Below are positions 48,329-60,368 of a DNA stretch of 64,000 bases, piece after piece (the first letter of the stretch is position 1; each line of letters starts with the position of its first letter). A program made the position numbers and the translations under genes. The stretch is taken from positions 1,409,841 to 1,473,840 of the forward strand of contig FJUW01000012.1 in NCBI GenBank assembly GCA_900074885.1, given 5' to 3'. The stretch is from Rhynchosporium graminicola (Eukaryota; Ascomycota; Leotiomycetes; Helotiales; Ploettnerulaceae). The notes under the pieces were generated by a model that worked only from the letters and a program-made list of their open reading frames with translations, was not told the origin of the DNA and did not search any database.

Positions 48329-49180
48329 ACATCGTATTGTTCCACTTCTCAAATATGGGAGCCCGAGACACGACGCCGAACCAGGCGCAGCAAGAAGCTG
48401 CAGCATAGATGTTGTCGTATCTTCCCGTATTGATACAAATGGAAACTTTAAATGGTGTTGACATTCACTGGCGCGTAGCGCATAGGGCGCTGACTCGAGA
48501 TTCTCCGTGACCCGTGGGAGCGAGCAGCCTACGAAAAAAGAAAAACCAAAAAAAAACAGGATAGACACCCGGGGTCAGCGTTCCACCCGCTAGCGCTAGG
48601 AATATGTTTGCTATGGAGACTTTGCCGCGCAACTTCACTCGTAATGCCTGTGATCAGGGACTTCTTCAAGCTTTTGGGGCTGCGGTTGCGGTGCTGCATT
48701 CGGAGGAAAGAAACCCTCGCTTCCAGTGCAGAGCTGAGTTCGAGTGGAGACCTCCTATCATTACCGACCAATGAGCGCCAAGATGGATAAATGCTTGGCG
48801 CCGTGTTGGTTGGTGGCAGCAATGGGCATTTACATGTGGGATGAGGCGTCTTCAGAAATGCATGTTGCAAGGCTAGATTGGGCCTGAAGAGATATGGGGG
48901 AGGTGGTGGAGGTGTCCAGTGTGAAGGACGGACGGGGTAACTAACATTGATTGACATTGACACAACACTGGAAGCTGTAGGTAGGTGGTAGGTATTTAGG
49001 AGGACACAACGAGGGAAGTAATCCCAACGTGGGATCTAGAATATGGCGAGATGGACAGGACAAAGAGAACTTCTCTTTTCCCATACTCGACTGTCCTAAA
49101 GCCTCAAGATGCAAAACCAAATATCGATCAGCTGAGGAAACGGCATTCGGAGGGAGGCCCGTTTAAATTAAAATTTAGCT

Positions 49181-49240
49181 AGGTAGGTAGGTAGGTAGGT
49201 AGGTAGGTAGGTAGGTAGGTAGGTAGATAGGCAGGTAGGT
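49181..49240. repeat. AGGT tetranucleotide microsatellite
   Basis: About fifteen AGGT units with two interruptions near the right end. The same GGTA/CCTA word recurs in shorter runs around 8.76, 9.2, 50.66 and 50.93 kb. Confidence 0.95.
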
Positions 49241-50520
49241 AAATGTTGGATGTTGGATGGATGGTTTAGATGGCACCGCACCGCACCGCACCCTATGAAC
49301 CCTGGTAGGCTGTGCACGTGGGCCTATGCCACGACACGATCGGAATTCGTCCTTATCTTATTTGGACATGAGATGGAGACCGACCGACCTACCGACCGAC
49401 CTACCTACCTCATGACCCGACTATCACATCTACGGAATACATGTGGAAAGTTCAGTTCAGCTGTATAAAGGAAATAAAATGAGTGAGCGAGCGAGCAGCG
49501 GCCGGCCGATCACTTACTTGGCTTGCTTGCATCTACTTCGTTTGGTACATGCTGTAATGTTCTGACTCTTTACAAGGGGAACTAATCAATGGACTATTCA
49601 GGGGGATTCAAACTCTTCTACAATGAGTAGAATCTGGGTTATCTATTAGTGGCCCGGACAGTAATAGTAAGACTTTTCACCCTGTATGAAGGATCTATCT
49701 ATCTCTATTGACCCCCCAATCTCTTCGATGCCCATCCTGGCGCGCTCGAATGCTTCTTTCTACCTCCTACCTTACCTTGCCACCTTGCCTATCACGAGGA
49801 GTGAAAATGGCGTTTCCTCCGCCTTTCAGCCCTCCAGCCCTCCAGCACTCCACTCAGCCGTGACTCGCGATCTGCTCTTCCGGACGCTGCTAGCCATCCA
49901 TGGCCATGGTCATAGCCACGATGGCCCAGTCGTCCGTCCGACTGGATCCTATCTATCCATCTATCGAGTTGAGACCCACGGAAATCATCCCGAAACCGAA
50001 CGAAACCGGAACAGCACGCCTGGGCGATCGGATATCAATGCAACCAGTGCTCCCTCCAGTGGTGGTGCAGTCTTGTCTTGGCCTGAGCTCGACCCAATGG
50101 AAAAAGACCCTGACCGGTCAAGCTTTGAGATCGCCTGCACGGTTCGTTCGCCCAGCCCGGGCACCCCACCCAGATCCACCGCCGGTAAGGGAGGGTACAT
50201 GAAATGGATATATATATACATATATATACATATAAATGCTTACATGTTTACCTGTTTACATGTTTACATGTATGTAAAGTAATCCGCAGACTAGGAATCA
50301 TTTTCAAGACCCCCAGATCATCTTCGAACAGCAGTTACCTGTCGTGATATGACAACGGTTCCATTACCTCCCTTCCTCTCTGTTGCGCACCTTGGGCAAA
50401 TGTAGACGGTACCTAGCGAGCGAGTGTGGAGTACCTATTTGAGATGAGATAGATAGTGGGGGGCCTTGGGGTATTACCTTAGCGTCCAAGCGCCCTGCGT
50501 GTAAAGTGTAATGCTCCCTC

Positions 50521-50557
50521 TGGCTGGCTCCTGGCTCCTGGCTCCTGGCTCCTCGCT
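50521..50557. repeat. CTGGCTC heptamer tract
   Basis: Four tandem CTGGCTC-like units and a degenerate tail. Confidence 0.9.
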
Positions 50558-50860
50558 CGCTTGCTGGCTTGCTCGGACCGTTGGACTTTGTTGTTTGTAA
50601 CAACGGCTCTGGCTGTCAAACAATACTAAAAAAGGTACCACCTACTTAGTACAACTGCCTATCTAAGGTAGGTAGGTAGAGTAGGTACAGTACCTAAGGT
50701 GGTGCTTCTGGATACTTCCGGAGGCCAGGTAAGATATTCGATTCTATCTACCTTAGCTCAAGCCTAGGTATCGACTGTATGTATGCCTAATAAGTCCCTC
50801 CTCCTTTCTTGTCGCTAGCACGTGCAGTCCCATTCATCCAGACATCAAGATCAAATAGTA

Positions 50861-50897
50861 GAAGCATAGAAGCATAGAAGCATAGAAGCATAGAAGC
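50861..50897. repeat. GAAGCATA octamer microsatellite
   Basis: Four perfect GAAGCATA units and a partial fifth. Confidence 0.9.
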
Positions 50898-51952
50898 GCT
50901 CGACCACCTGTCGTGTGACACCTACCTACCTACCTGTCTAGGTGGGTGGCTGGGTGGATACCTACTATACAACAACCTACCTTACCTAAATTTACCTATA
51001 CTTTACATCCCAAGTAGGTAAATAAATTGGTCACGTAATCATTGACCGTATTGGAAATACGGTACTTACTTTACTTGTGATTGTGATACTCCCTTCCCTT
51101 CCCTTCCCTTCCCCGATGCCCTGGACCTCGCACGTTTTTTTACCTTTCGGCCAATCTCATTCGAGACAAGTTGGATCCGAGTCGAAGCCATGGCGTCCCT
51201 GGCGTCCCTTCCTTTCGCAGAACTCGACTCGACTCGACTCGACCGGCTCTTGCACTTGTCCAATCTTGATAATCTAAAAAATCCAAATAATCTAATAATC
51301 TAAACAAGTCTAACTTCCAGCTAGACCCCTGACCAAGCGAACTCGAATCCGACAGGGCTAACGAGGCCCCCAAACCCGCTAGTAGCTGCTTCTGTACCGT
51401 ACAGTTCGAGGGTGGGCCCTCCTCATCTTCTGCGACAAAACACGATACTAATACCTAAACTCTGTTTACTCCCTTTGCCTGATGGATCAATTTCAATTTC
51501 CTCCTTCCTCAACCTTCCCTTAAGAACATTCACAGACTTGCTCGCCCTTTTTCCACTTCCTAATACCAAGCAAGGTTTCTGCACCAGAGGATTCGATTCC
51601 ATCTGAACTCGTACGAACTCGCAGATCTCCCTACAAGCAAGCAAGTACGGACTGATTCCTCCGCGTGCATTCACCGCAGCATGGCCCGTTTTACATACTC
51701 CGCGATTCCCAACTAATACTGACTCTGCAGAACAATTCACGCAACCTTCCACCATTTTCCAGTCACAATTCAAGATTACAATACTCCGAGTCGAGATTTG
51801 GACAAGATATTCCCGATTCATGGCGTCTGCATAACCCATACCACAACACAACTGCCCTACGGCGGCCCGCGTATGCGAACTACGAGCAGGGGGCTGGACA
51901 GGACCACTTAACGAGGTCAACAACTAGCTGCCGAGATACCTACATATTCATA

Positions 51953-53843
51953 ATGGCAAAGAAGAGTCGCACAAGAAATGCTTGCGGAGTTGTGCAGAGC
52001 GTGTTAGCTGCTGCAAGTCTGTACGGATTCCTTTATTTACTGGTTGCCGCTTACCAGAGAGCAATTCTACCTTCTCCAAAAGATTTCGACGAGAACCCGC
52101 TGTCACACCATTCTGGGGCCTTGTCTGATCAAACTGATTCTCGAAAATCTTCCAGCAATGCGGTGGCCGGAAAGATAAATCCAAGTGCCAATTGGTTCAA
52201 CAGACCCGAGAGTCTTGTCATTCCAACAGACAATTACCTAGGAAAGAGACCACATATCGACACACTCGCCAATCTAACAAAGTTGGTGGAAGAATGTAGA
52301 GGATCTTACGAGAAAATTGAGAAGATGCCATATGTCTACGATTGTCTGAAATACTTGGATGAAGGTAGTAAGGAATATTACTACAAGCCAACAAACGGAC
52401 AGGCGGCCAGTCAACAATCCCCCCAAAAAGCGGAATATCTCAATGCGGATGGAGCAGACAACACCTTGAGCGAGTACCCTGCATACAAAGCAGCTTCGAA
52501 GGCTTCGATAGGACGATGTAATGGTCCTATCGTTCCCTATCATGTTTACTGGACCGGACCTGCGACATGGAGAGTTGAATTATTTATCAAATCATATTTC
52601 CACACCCAGAATATTCCTTGCGTTCGATTATTCATGTGGCTAGATGGAGATCGCGATTCCAACGCTGTAGACAAGATGCTCACCCAGGACCCTCTATTCA
52701 AAAGATTCCTTCCCTTCGTCGCGCGCGGCGATATCGTCCTCAAAACATGGAAATTCCCCTCTCGAATTCCTCTTCCGCCAGGCGACAACACAGATGGAGT
52801 AGGCTACTACAAGAACCCTGGAAAACCCAACTCCAAGAACGAGACTCTGGTGGCGGACGGTCTGATCCGTGATGCCAACGGCCAGGAATGGCTTGTCTTG
52901 ACAGAGAAACAAATGACATTCCTCCCTGTTGCTGTTTCGGACGCTGTGAGATTCATCGTGCTGCATCTTTATGGAGGTGCGTACTTCGATATGGATGTCG
53001 TCATGCTGAGGGACATGCGACCGCTGTTAATCGGAGACCAGCACTCGTTTGCGGAGAGATGGGGAGGCCATCCTCTCCCCGGAGAATACAACACGGCGAT
53101 CATGTCTCTTTCCGCGAATTCAACCCTTTCGTCATACCTTCTTCGCGGAGGTGTACGAATGGGCTTGAATTTCCATCCGAGAATTATTGGCGTCATGGCT
53201 GTAAAGGATCTTCGAAATCATGAGTTTCACATGCTCGAAACAGCAGCTGTTGATCCGATCTGGACGGATTTTGATAAGCAGCTCTTGGGGAAGTGTACGG
53301 TTCCTTGTCTTCATGACTATGGGCAGGCTTTCAAGGGCAAGAGTGGGTTTCCGTTAAAGGATGAGTGGAAGACCTTTGATGGGCCGCCACTCAAGCTCGC
53401 CAATGCGAAGAGCAAAGGTCACTTCTGGGATGTGAGGGATGTTGGGGAGCGAACAGTCACACCAGTTACGAATGAGTTGGCTTATGATCGAGACTTCTTG
53501 ATGAAATCAGAGTACAAGATCGAGGAGGACAATTATCCACCAACAAATCGTACGATGGAAAATTTCTTTCGCGGAGCCTGGACGTATCATATTCATAACC
53601 AGGTATACTTGCCCTATCTTTCTCTCCCCTTTCCCCTCTTTCTGCAAAAATAAGAACTAGGTTGTAATTAAATGCTGACGAAACAATCTCTAGTGGCTCA
53701 AACACCCCGAACCTTCTTCCTGGCTGAACGTCATCCAACGCGCTCACGACGGCTTCCTCTCACATGACAGAATGAATCCTTATGGCGAGAAATGGGATGG
53801 CCCGAACATTCCGGAGTATGAGATAAATTGGGAATTCCGATGA
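51953..53843 (+). CDS. Glycosyltransferase family 32 (DXD) type II membrane protein
   Basis: Exons 51953-53602 and 53694-53843 join in phase 0 to 599 residues; the intron is 91 bases. A short basic N-terminus (MAKKSRTR) is followed by one hydrophobic segment at about 13-35, the arrangement of Golgi type II transferases. The GT32 core has PYHVYWTG near residue 195, DAVRFIVLHLYGGAYFDMDV with the metal-binding DMD at 346-348, and a conserved C-terminal HIHNQWLKHPEPSSW made across the intron. Related enzymes add mannose or other hexoses to glycans in the Golgi lumen; the donor and acceptor here are unknown. The frame is open upstream to 51665, but the membrane segment directly after the ATG at 51953 favours that start. 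Confidence 0.92.
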
Positions 53844-54652
53844 GTGCCTATCAGGCAGGCTTGGACCAAGAAGATTTATAACGACGATTGGGCTGTGGAG
53901 TTGCTTGGAGGGTCTGCTGGCAGGCGGAAGACATCAGCTCAGCAGAATGCCTCGAAATCTTTCGCTTTTCACGACGCCCTTAATAAAGGATCCATCGGAG
54001 TTCGGCGTCCAAATAGTCGCAGGTCAGACCACATATCAACCGTTTTCGTTGTCGAGGCTGGATATAATATAGGAGAATATCCGGTATATGTGGTCATCAT
54101 GTATCTAGAACATCATCTCGGGATCCACATAAGCATTTATATGCATGCAAATCGCATGGTGGCCGGAAGAATTTCCTCGCATCTCTCTGCAGGTCTGGAA
54201 TAAAGAGAAATATATTCCGGGGTAGAGGAGTTGCTTTCTCGATTTGTCTGGATCCGTCACGATCCGGGCAAGAGATCTTGTTGGCAATATTTTCCCAAAG
54301 TGGCTTGTTCGAACAAAAGACGAGGGAGGGATATCGGGTGAGATCCATAGGACGACATTTCCGGTTTGGGCGGGGTAGGGTGGCACAAGTCCACCAAGAA
54401 GTGCAGAAGTTGCTCGTGCGGAGAGCGAATAGACGTGGTACAAAGAAGACTTATCATGTTTTTCCTTGCATACCTAGACATGTCTAATAGACCCTTAACA
54501 TAATATAATAATCTCGAAAGTAAGACTTCGTGAATTTGCTTAGACTACAAAATCGAGCGAGGTGTTTGGCGGTAGGGTGATAGTTGAATAAATGAGAAGA
54601 AGGTCGACCGATAGGCTAGTTAGTTAGTTGCTTCTTTCAAATGATGTACATA

Positions 54653-54899
54653 TATTATCGCAAGGTTACGTTGATCTCCAGAGTAAGGCATAGAGTAATT
54701 GAATATTATTAGTTATATTGCAGTACTAATTACTATAGAGAGTTAACCAAAAGTATTATCTAGGAATATCCGCACGGACTATACACGTGACTACAGTCAC
54801 CTGATCCACACCAAGACCCATATCCTCGCAATATATATTTAAATAAACAGCATAATATCAGATTCCCTTTCCTTTCCTGTTCTGCTCAAGGTTCTATCA
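54653..54899. mobile_element. LTR-like dispersed repeat, copy B
   Basis: Its first 190 bases match copy A at 30269. Compared with copy A it starts TATTATCGC instead of TGTTATCGC and has several C/T and G/A changes at CA/TG sites. It continues through a TATATTTAAATA box and ends near GGTTCTATCA. TG-to-TA at the first bases and CA at the end fit an LTR of about 247 bases. No internal region, partner LTR or target duplication was found. Confidence 0.65.
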
Positions 54900-54963
54900 T
54901 TGCAAGGTCTTCCTGGCGAAATATTTGATACCGCATCACGACAGGGGGGGGTTAGGGAAAAGA

Positions 54964-55003
54964 GGAAGGGGAAGGAGAGGGAGAGGGAGAGGGAGAGGGA
55001 GAT
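54964..55003. repeat. GGGAGA hexamer tract
   Basis: Tandem GGGAGA/GGAAGG units just after LTR copy B. It is a simple repeat. Confidence 0.85.
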
Positions 55004-58000
55004 ATTTTCAAATAACGCTTTGACGCGAAACGTAATAGAATTATCTGTATTAGCTATGATAATCAATACAATATATATAGATTAAACATGTAATATAATA
55101 TAAGCTACAATATATATTCTAATTATAGCTCTAGGGTTAATTTCTGTACATGTCGGCTATGTAATATATTTATTGTCAAATAACGCGTCAACGCGAAACT
55201 TGATACATCATTTATGTAAGCTATATTAATATGCTACGCCAAAAAAGTCCTCGAAATTCCTTACGAAAGATTCTGTTGATATCTGTTTGTCATGCATGGA
55301 AAGTTCGAGGATCCTACTTCTTTTTTTGGTCGTTGTATGATTGTGTAGGTTGGGGTTCAAAACAAGATACAAAAAGTTAGAGACTTCAATTAGGCAAATA
55401 GCCGTGAAAAAAAAAAGACGCAGATGACAACAATCAGGTTTTATTTTTCTGAACCTATGATGATCGTTCTCTGGTTAATATCCGGAGATCAGCAATTCTT
55501 CTCTGGATTCATTTGATATCGTTCGGCTGCAGGAACCCCAACTCCTTCGTACTTTGGTACTAGATGTGAGTTGAGAACTGACATCGCATAACACGTCACA
55601 CATTTCTCGATTTTCCGTAACGCCGCCTGCTTTTCCAAAACGCGTTCCAAGCTCTGGGTAGAAGCTGTTTGATTTGAAGGGTTGAAGAGCGGAAGCTATT
55701 GGGGGTATTTATAGGGAACTGCTGAGGAATCTTGTCAAATGATAGATTGCGTTGTTCTGACGTGCAATATAATTTTGTGAGATCCAACAAGGAATCAGAA
55801 AGCATCTCGAGGTGATTAAAAGCGAGAGCTATTCGACTAGGTCTAGAAGTACAAGAGCTTACAAAAAATACCTAAGAGAAAGTTGACTCGTAAAGTACTG
55901 AGGAGAGCTCGCTACAGAGGGCAGGTCGCTCTAGGAATTAAGACTGGCTTACAATAGGACGTCAAAAGGCCCGTCTACAAGGTAGAAGGAGTAGAGATCG
56001 ATACCGAAAGATAATTAGCATCTTGAAGGTTTAATACCAGAGGATTTAGAATAGCTAGGTCGTATTAAAATGACAGCAGAATGGAAATGAAAGCGTAGAA
56101 CGATTTCGACAGTGGAAATTACCAGCGCTTGTCGCTACTGCCTTAGATTGTGTTTACTTCTCTAGGCAAGGCTTTGAGCCTTTCGTCTCATCAGGTATGT
56201 CTTGGAAGTATGGTTTATTGTTGAAGCCCATGGCCGCCGAAGGCAACGAGTGCAGTTTTCAAGCTCTATGCTACTCTCGTTACCTATACTAAGTGATTAT
56301 CATCTGCAAAAGGTTATTTCCGTATGCAGAGCTATGGCTCCTTGTCACAACCGGGCATCAATATTGGCAATTGTCAAGTAAACGAGTGATATAATCATGA
56401 AGTTCTCCCGATGCTAATGTTCATTCCATTAGTAGTCAAGAGCATTGACTAGTACTATATTTGTGATAGGTGCGAGTGATTTAGTAACGCGCTGTGTTAA
56501 AATTAAGAAAATAGACAAGGTCAGGTATACAAGTCCAGCCATCCAGGAATCAAAGGAAGTGCAAGCCACTAAACGAATCTTGAAATGATGATGTACGCGG
56601 TGTCCCTTTCGGTGTTCCTTCCGGTGCATTGAACATACGTTTATCCTAGAAAGAAGGCGCAAAGATACAATACTGAATGTTTGGGACAGCTATGTCTCCC
56701 TGGCTGTCTCGATGTTACGCAAGCAAGAGTATCTAACTGAGCAAGGAGCCACTCTTGATAATATCCAGGTGACAGCAACTATTGTAAATGGTGGTGAATG
56801 ACAAAGTGATATTAGCCTCCGCTTGATTTGCTCTCACAAAGTATGCAAGTCGTCTAGCTGTCGTGCCATGTTCTCTGAGCTAGGAGCTGTGTATAAACTA
56901 ATAAGTGAGAGTCTTCGGGCTTTCGATAGTATGTTGACGCGAAATCATGTATGATTGTATGTATTTGCATTAATATACCAGAGATAGCGTTAGCTTTATA
57001 CTTCATGCTAAAGGATAACATATAGTTATAAATGTATATATTAATAAATGATTTATCAGACTTGCATCCATAAGAATGAATTAACGCGAAAGTCTATATT
57101 CTTTCCCCAAGATTAGGGAAATAATATCACTGTCATACTTTACGCAATATGTGATATAGTAGCATGCGAGCGAAAGGTATACTTTATACGTGTACTAATT
57201 CTTGTACGATCTATCAGATGCTTATTTCGAGTAATAGTTATTACGGCGAAATCTAATAAAAGTATATATATAAAAGCTGTATATTTGTAAATATCGTCGC
57301 ATCCTGTAATGTAAAGTATTTATAGCTCAATTAGAGGTTGAAAGAGCAGAAACGGCAATAAAATATTGACGGTAGCTGAGGTCAGGGGCAGTGAACACTG
57401 AACAGACATAAAACGTATTCGCAGTGAGACTTGCCATGCTTTTAAGGTCAGGTATCGAAATCATAAAAAGATGAACGAGCTTGTCAAACAATTAGCAATG
57501 AAATATTGATAGTGAACTTCGTTCTTGAAAATGGAATTTTAGTACGCCGTACGTATCTGGCCAGCTTGTGTTTGTTTGTTAATTAAGCGAGACCTTGGCT
57601 TTTGAGCGCCTTGACAACTCCAGTTGATCAATAGAATGATACTTGATTTATACTATAATTAAATCCTTCGAGTCCTCGTTACAAAGACCCGAGCTTCAAG
57701 GAGAAACCATTACCTCTATTAGTTGTACCGATCCACTATACTTCCAGTTGATATCATATTCAAATAAAAGTCAAGACTTTGCTCGAGACCCGACTCGCTT
57801 CTCGTGAAGATCCTCGTTGATTTCTAGTCCGATGACGCATTCCTCAATCTAAGCTTGAATAAAATGACGACCTTTACAATACTTGAATGATTGACGCAAC
57901 GTTGTGCTACGTGCAAGTGATAAGGCTACGTGCTAGAATGGGCAATGATGAAAAGCAAGGTCAGGTATATAAGCTAGGCATATCTAGACTAGAAGGAAGT

Positions 58001-60368
58001 ACACGCGAACAGTCGAAATTTAGCATTACAGTATGATGTAAGCGAGGTGGCGGTAGACCGGCGAAAGATTACTCTTAGGGCACGTCAAATTCTACGACTG
58101 GATGTTTAAGACTGCCATCTTCTATTGGCCTGAAATAGAAATGATACTAAGGTATCAATCTGGTATCGCGCGATTTTTTCTGATATTCAAGATAGCAGCA
58201 GATGCAAAAACGACAATTAACCAGAAATTGACAGCGGCAATACTTAACCTTTTCTTAAGAAATGGAAAACGCTTAAATTCGATCTAGAGATGGCCTGTAT
58301 TACAATTGCTCTCTGATAGAGCGACCTTAACAACGTGTACTGCTGATCTCCGAGCTGGTTTTACTTTCACACGCTGCAATTTGTCCCTTAGCCTACCCTG
58401 TCAGGAAACCGGAAGATGGATGCGAAAACCAATATTGACACAGGACCAGGAGACTAGCGGTAACTCATTGCTATAATAGAATAAATCGGCCTAATGCTTC
58501 TGTTAAGACGAGACCACGAGTAAAAGGGCGAATATTCTAGTAGATCGTACTTCGAGAGGGAAATTCACCATATCCCAGAACAGGCAGAGGCTACAAAGCA
58601 AGAAGAGCGCGAGCTCGATTTAAGATTTTAGAAAATCTACAATTCACACGCTTTGACTAAACGAGAGATGCTTGTAAAGCCATGTTCAGTGCAAAATTCA
58701 AGCCGAGGATTGTATCTATTGCACTGTTTTTATTTAGAATTAGGAGAACTAGTCAGTCGAAGCTCTAAAATCCTTTAATAAGTTTTGCTTCACTTCACCT
58801 CTAGCAAGGCTTTGAAATGTGTTAACGGGACGAACTCAGCGCGATAGGAGCAAGATACCTGTAAATTTCGAGCAGAATTGAGGCTTGCAATCCGTACAAT
58901 CGTGAAGAGAAGGGTTGACCAAAGAGCATGTCTTGGGATGGAGGTGTGGCTTGGTGGAGAGATCAAAGTGTAGGACGGAAATCGGGGAGGTGGATAGACA
59001 GAGTGATCTAGGCATCAAAGGTAAAAGGAGGGAAGGAAACCGAGCATAGATTTCGTAATTTATAATTAGCAGCGTTGTGAAAGTCTAATGACATGAATGA
59101 GTGGAAATGACCCAGTCTTGACAACAGTCCAGGAGAAAGGAGTGGCCTGATCGATCTAGCCCACATGAGAACAACGCAATTTTCCTCTCATTGATAACGA
59201 ATTATTGCATCAAATATCGTGTATTGATGTCAGGCTGACTAGCAAGGTGCGTTACTCCGGACCCTGACTGGCTTGCTTGTATCTTTCCATGTCTCCGAGC
59301 CAGCACGGCGATTTGAGGCGTGTCAACTGGTGAGATTGGCGCATAACTAAGACCAATAGAATGCCACCTATAATTTACAACGTATAAATAGTCGTGAGAT
59401 TCTTATCCAACTGCACAAGCAAGGTGCGTTATGCCAGACGTTTCACTGGCTGAACCCCACGCTCTGAAAACCCGAGCCAAACACCGCGTTGAGTGGCTTA
59501 TCAACAAGTGCATCAACAGCAAAATAAACCGGTTTCGTACATCTTGAGTAAACCATCAAAATTAGGATTCCCGCAGCAGTCATACCGTGTCTCTTCGTAT
59601 AACAGATCCAGCATCCCCCACTGATCGTCACCTTATTTTCCTCCCCTGACCATCAACGACAGAAGGATCGATAGAACAATCGAAAGCATAAACACACTTC
59701 CTACTTTACGAGCACCAAACATACTTCAACTCCTGAGTAGGCCCAGATTCATACCCAAGGTCTTCACCTCACGATTAACAGCCTCCAGATCATAATGCCT
59801 ACTTGCGGTATTACAAAGTGTATCAATGGCAGCAGAGATCACGTAGTTTGTACATCCTGTTGTACTGCTGCCGCCAGTCGAAGCTGGACTGATCCCATGA
59901 GCTTCGAACACGAGGGGACCGGGAGTGTCGATGCGGAGATAATGGTGGACGAAGACCGAAACATGAAGCCAGCTCACTAGCTCTCATGTGATATTGGTGA
60001 CTTCAGAAGATTGTGAACTTTTCGAGTCTAGTGAAGCTTAATCCGCAGATTTGGGGAAGCAGATAGGAATAACGTGTAGTGGCAATTTGAAATACGTTTT
60101 GCACTTCTGATCTTGCTCGCTATTATAAGCTGAAGTGATCCCGGCGTCCCTTTGACTCTTTTAAGTGTTACTGCCGTTCAAAATTCCGGGTCGAGTGGCG
60201 TTACACGTTGTCACTATTTGGGCAATTAGAGAACTCATCGTCCCTTTTAAGGAGAAGACAGTGCTAAAGCAGTTTTTGATGGACCATCCTACAAATCGTG
60301 TCAGAAAACAGCAATTCCTTCCCGTCGGCCCAGTCTAGAACATATGATAAGGTTCGAGACGGACCAAT

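Larger units (their letters stand above)
48329..51952. other. 3.6-kb intergenic region rich in microsatellites
   Basis: No gene is supported. A 198-codon plus-strand frame at 49686-50282 has no domain and ends in translated AT and TTTACATG repeats. Simple repeats are dense: AGGT (49181-49240), CTGGCTC (50521-50557), GAAGCATA (50861-50897), CCCTT (about 51090-51115) and ACTCG (about 51224-51242). The last 500 bases are the CT-rich leader of the glycosyltransferase gene. Confidence 0.55.
53844..60368. other. AT-rich gene-poor island, left part
   Basis: After about 54.5 kb the sequence becomes AT-rich with very short frames only. It holds the second LTR-like repeat (54653). A recurring ACGCGAAA word occurs at about 55025, 55190, 56938 and 57085. 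AAGGTCAGGTAT recurs at about 56517, 57445 and 57957, and GCAAGGTGCGTTA at about 59243 and 59418. These are probably decayed transposable elements, but none can be classified. Two small minus-strand frames near 59.4-60.0 kb have no known family. Confidence 0.55.

Noticed and set aside
49686..50282. 198-residue protein
   Set aside because: The translation is low in complexity, ends in translated microsatellites and lacks a domain or leader.
59443..59977. Two-exon small membrane or cysteine-containing protein on the minus strand
   Set aside because: A hydrophobic start and a CC-containing piece can be read, but a stop separates them and no credible splice or family supports a gene.
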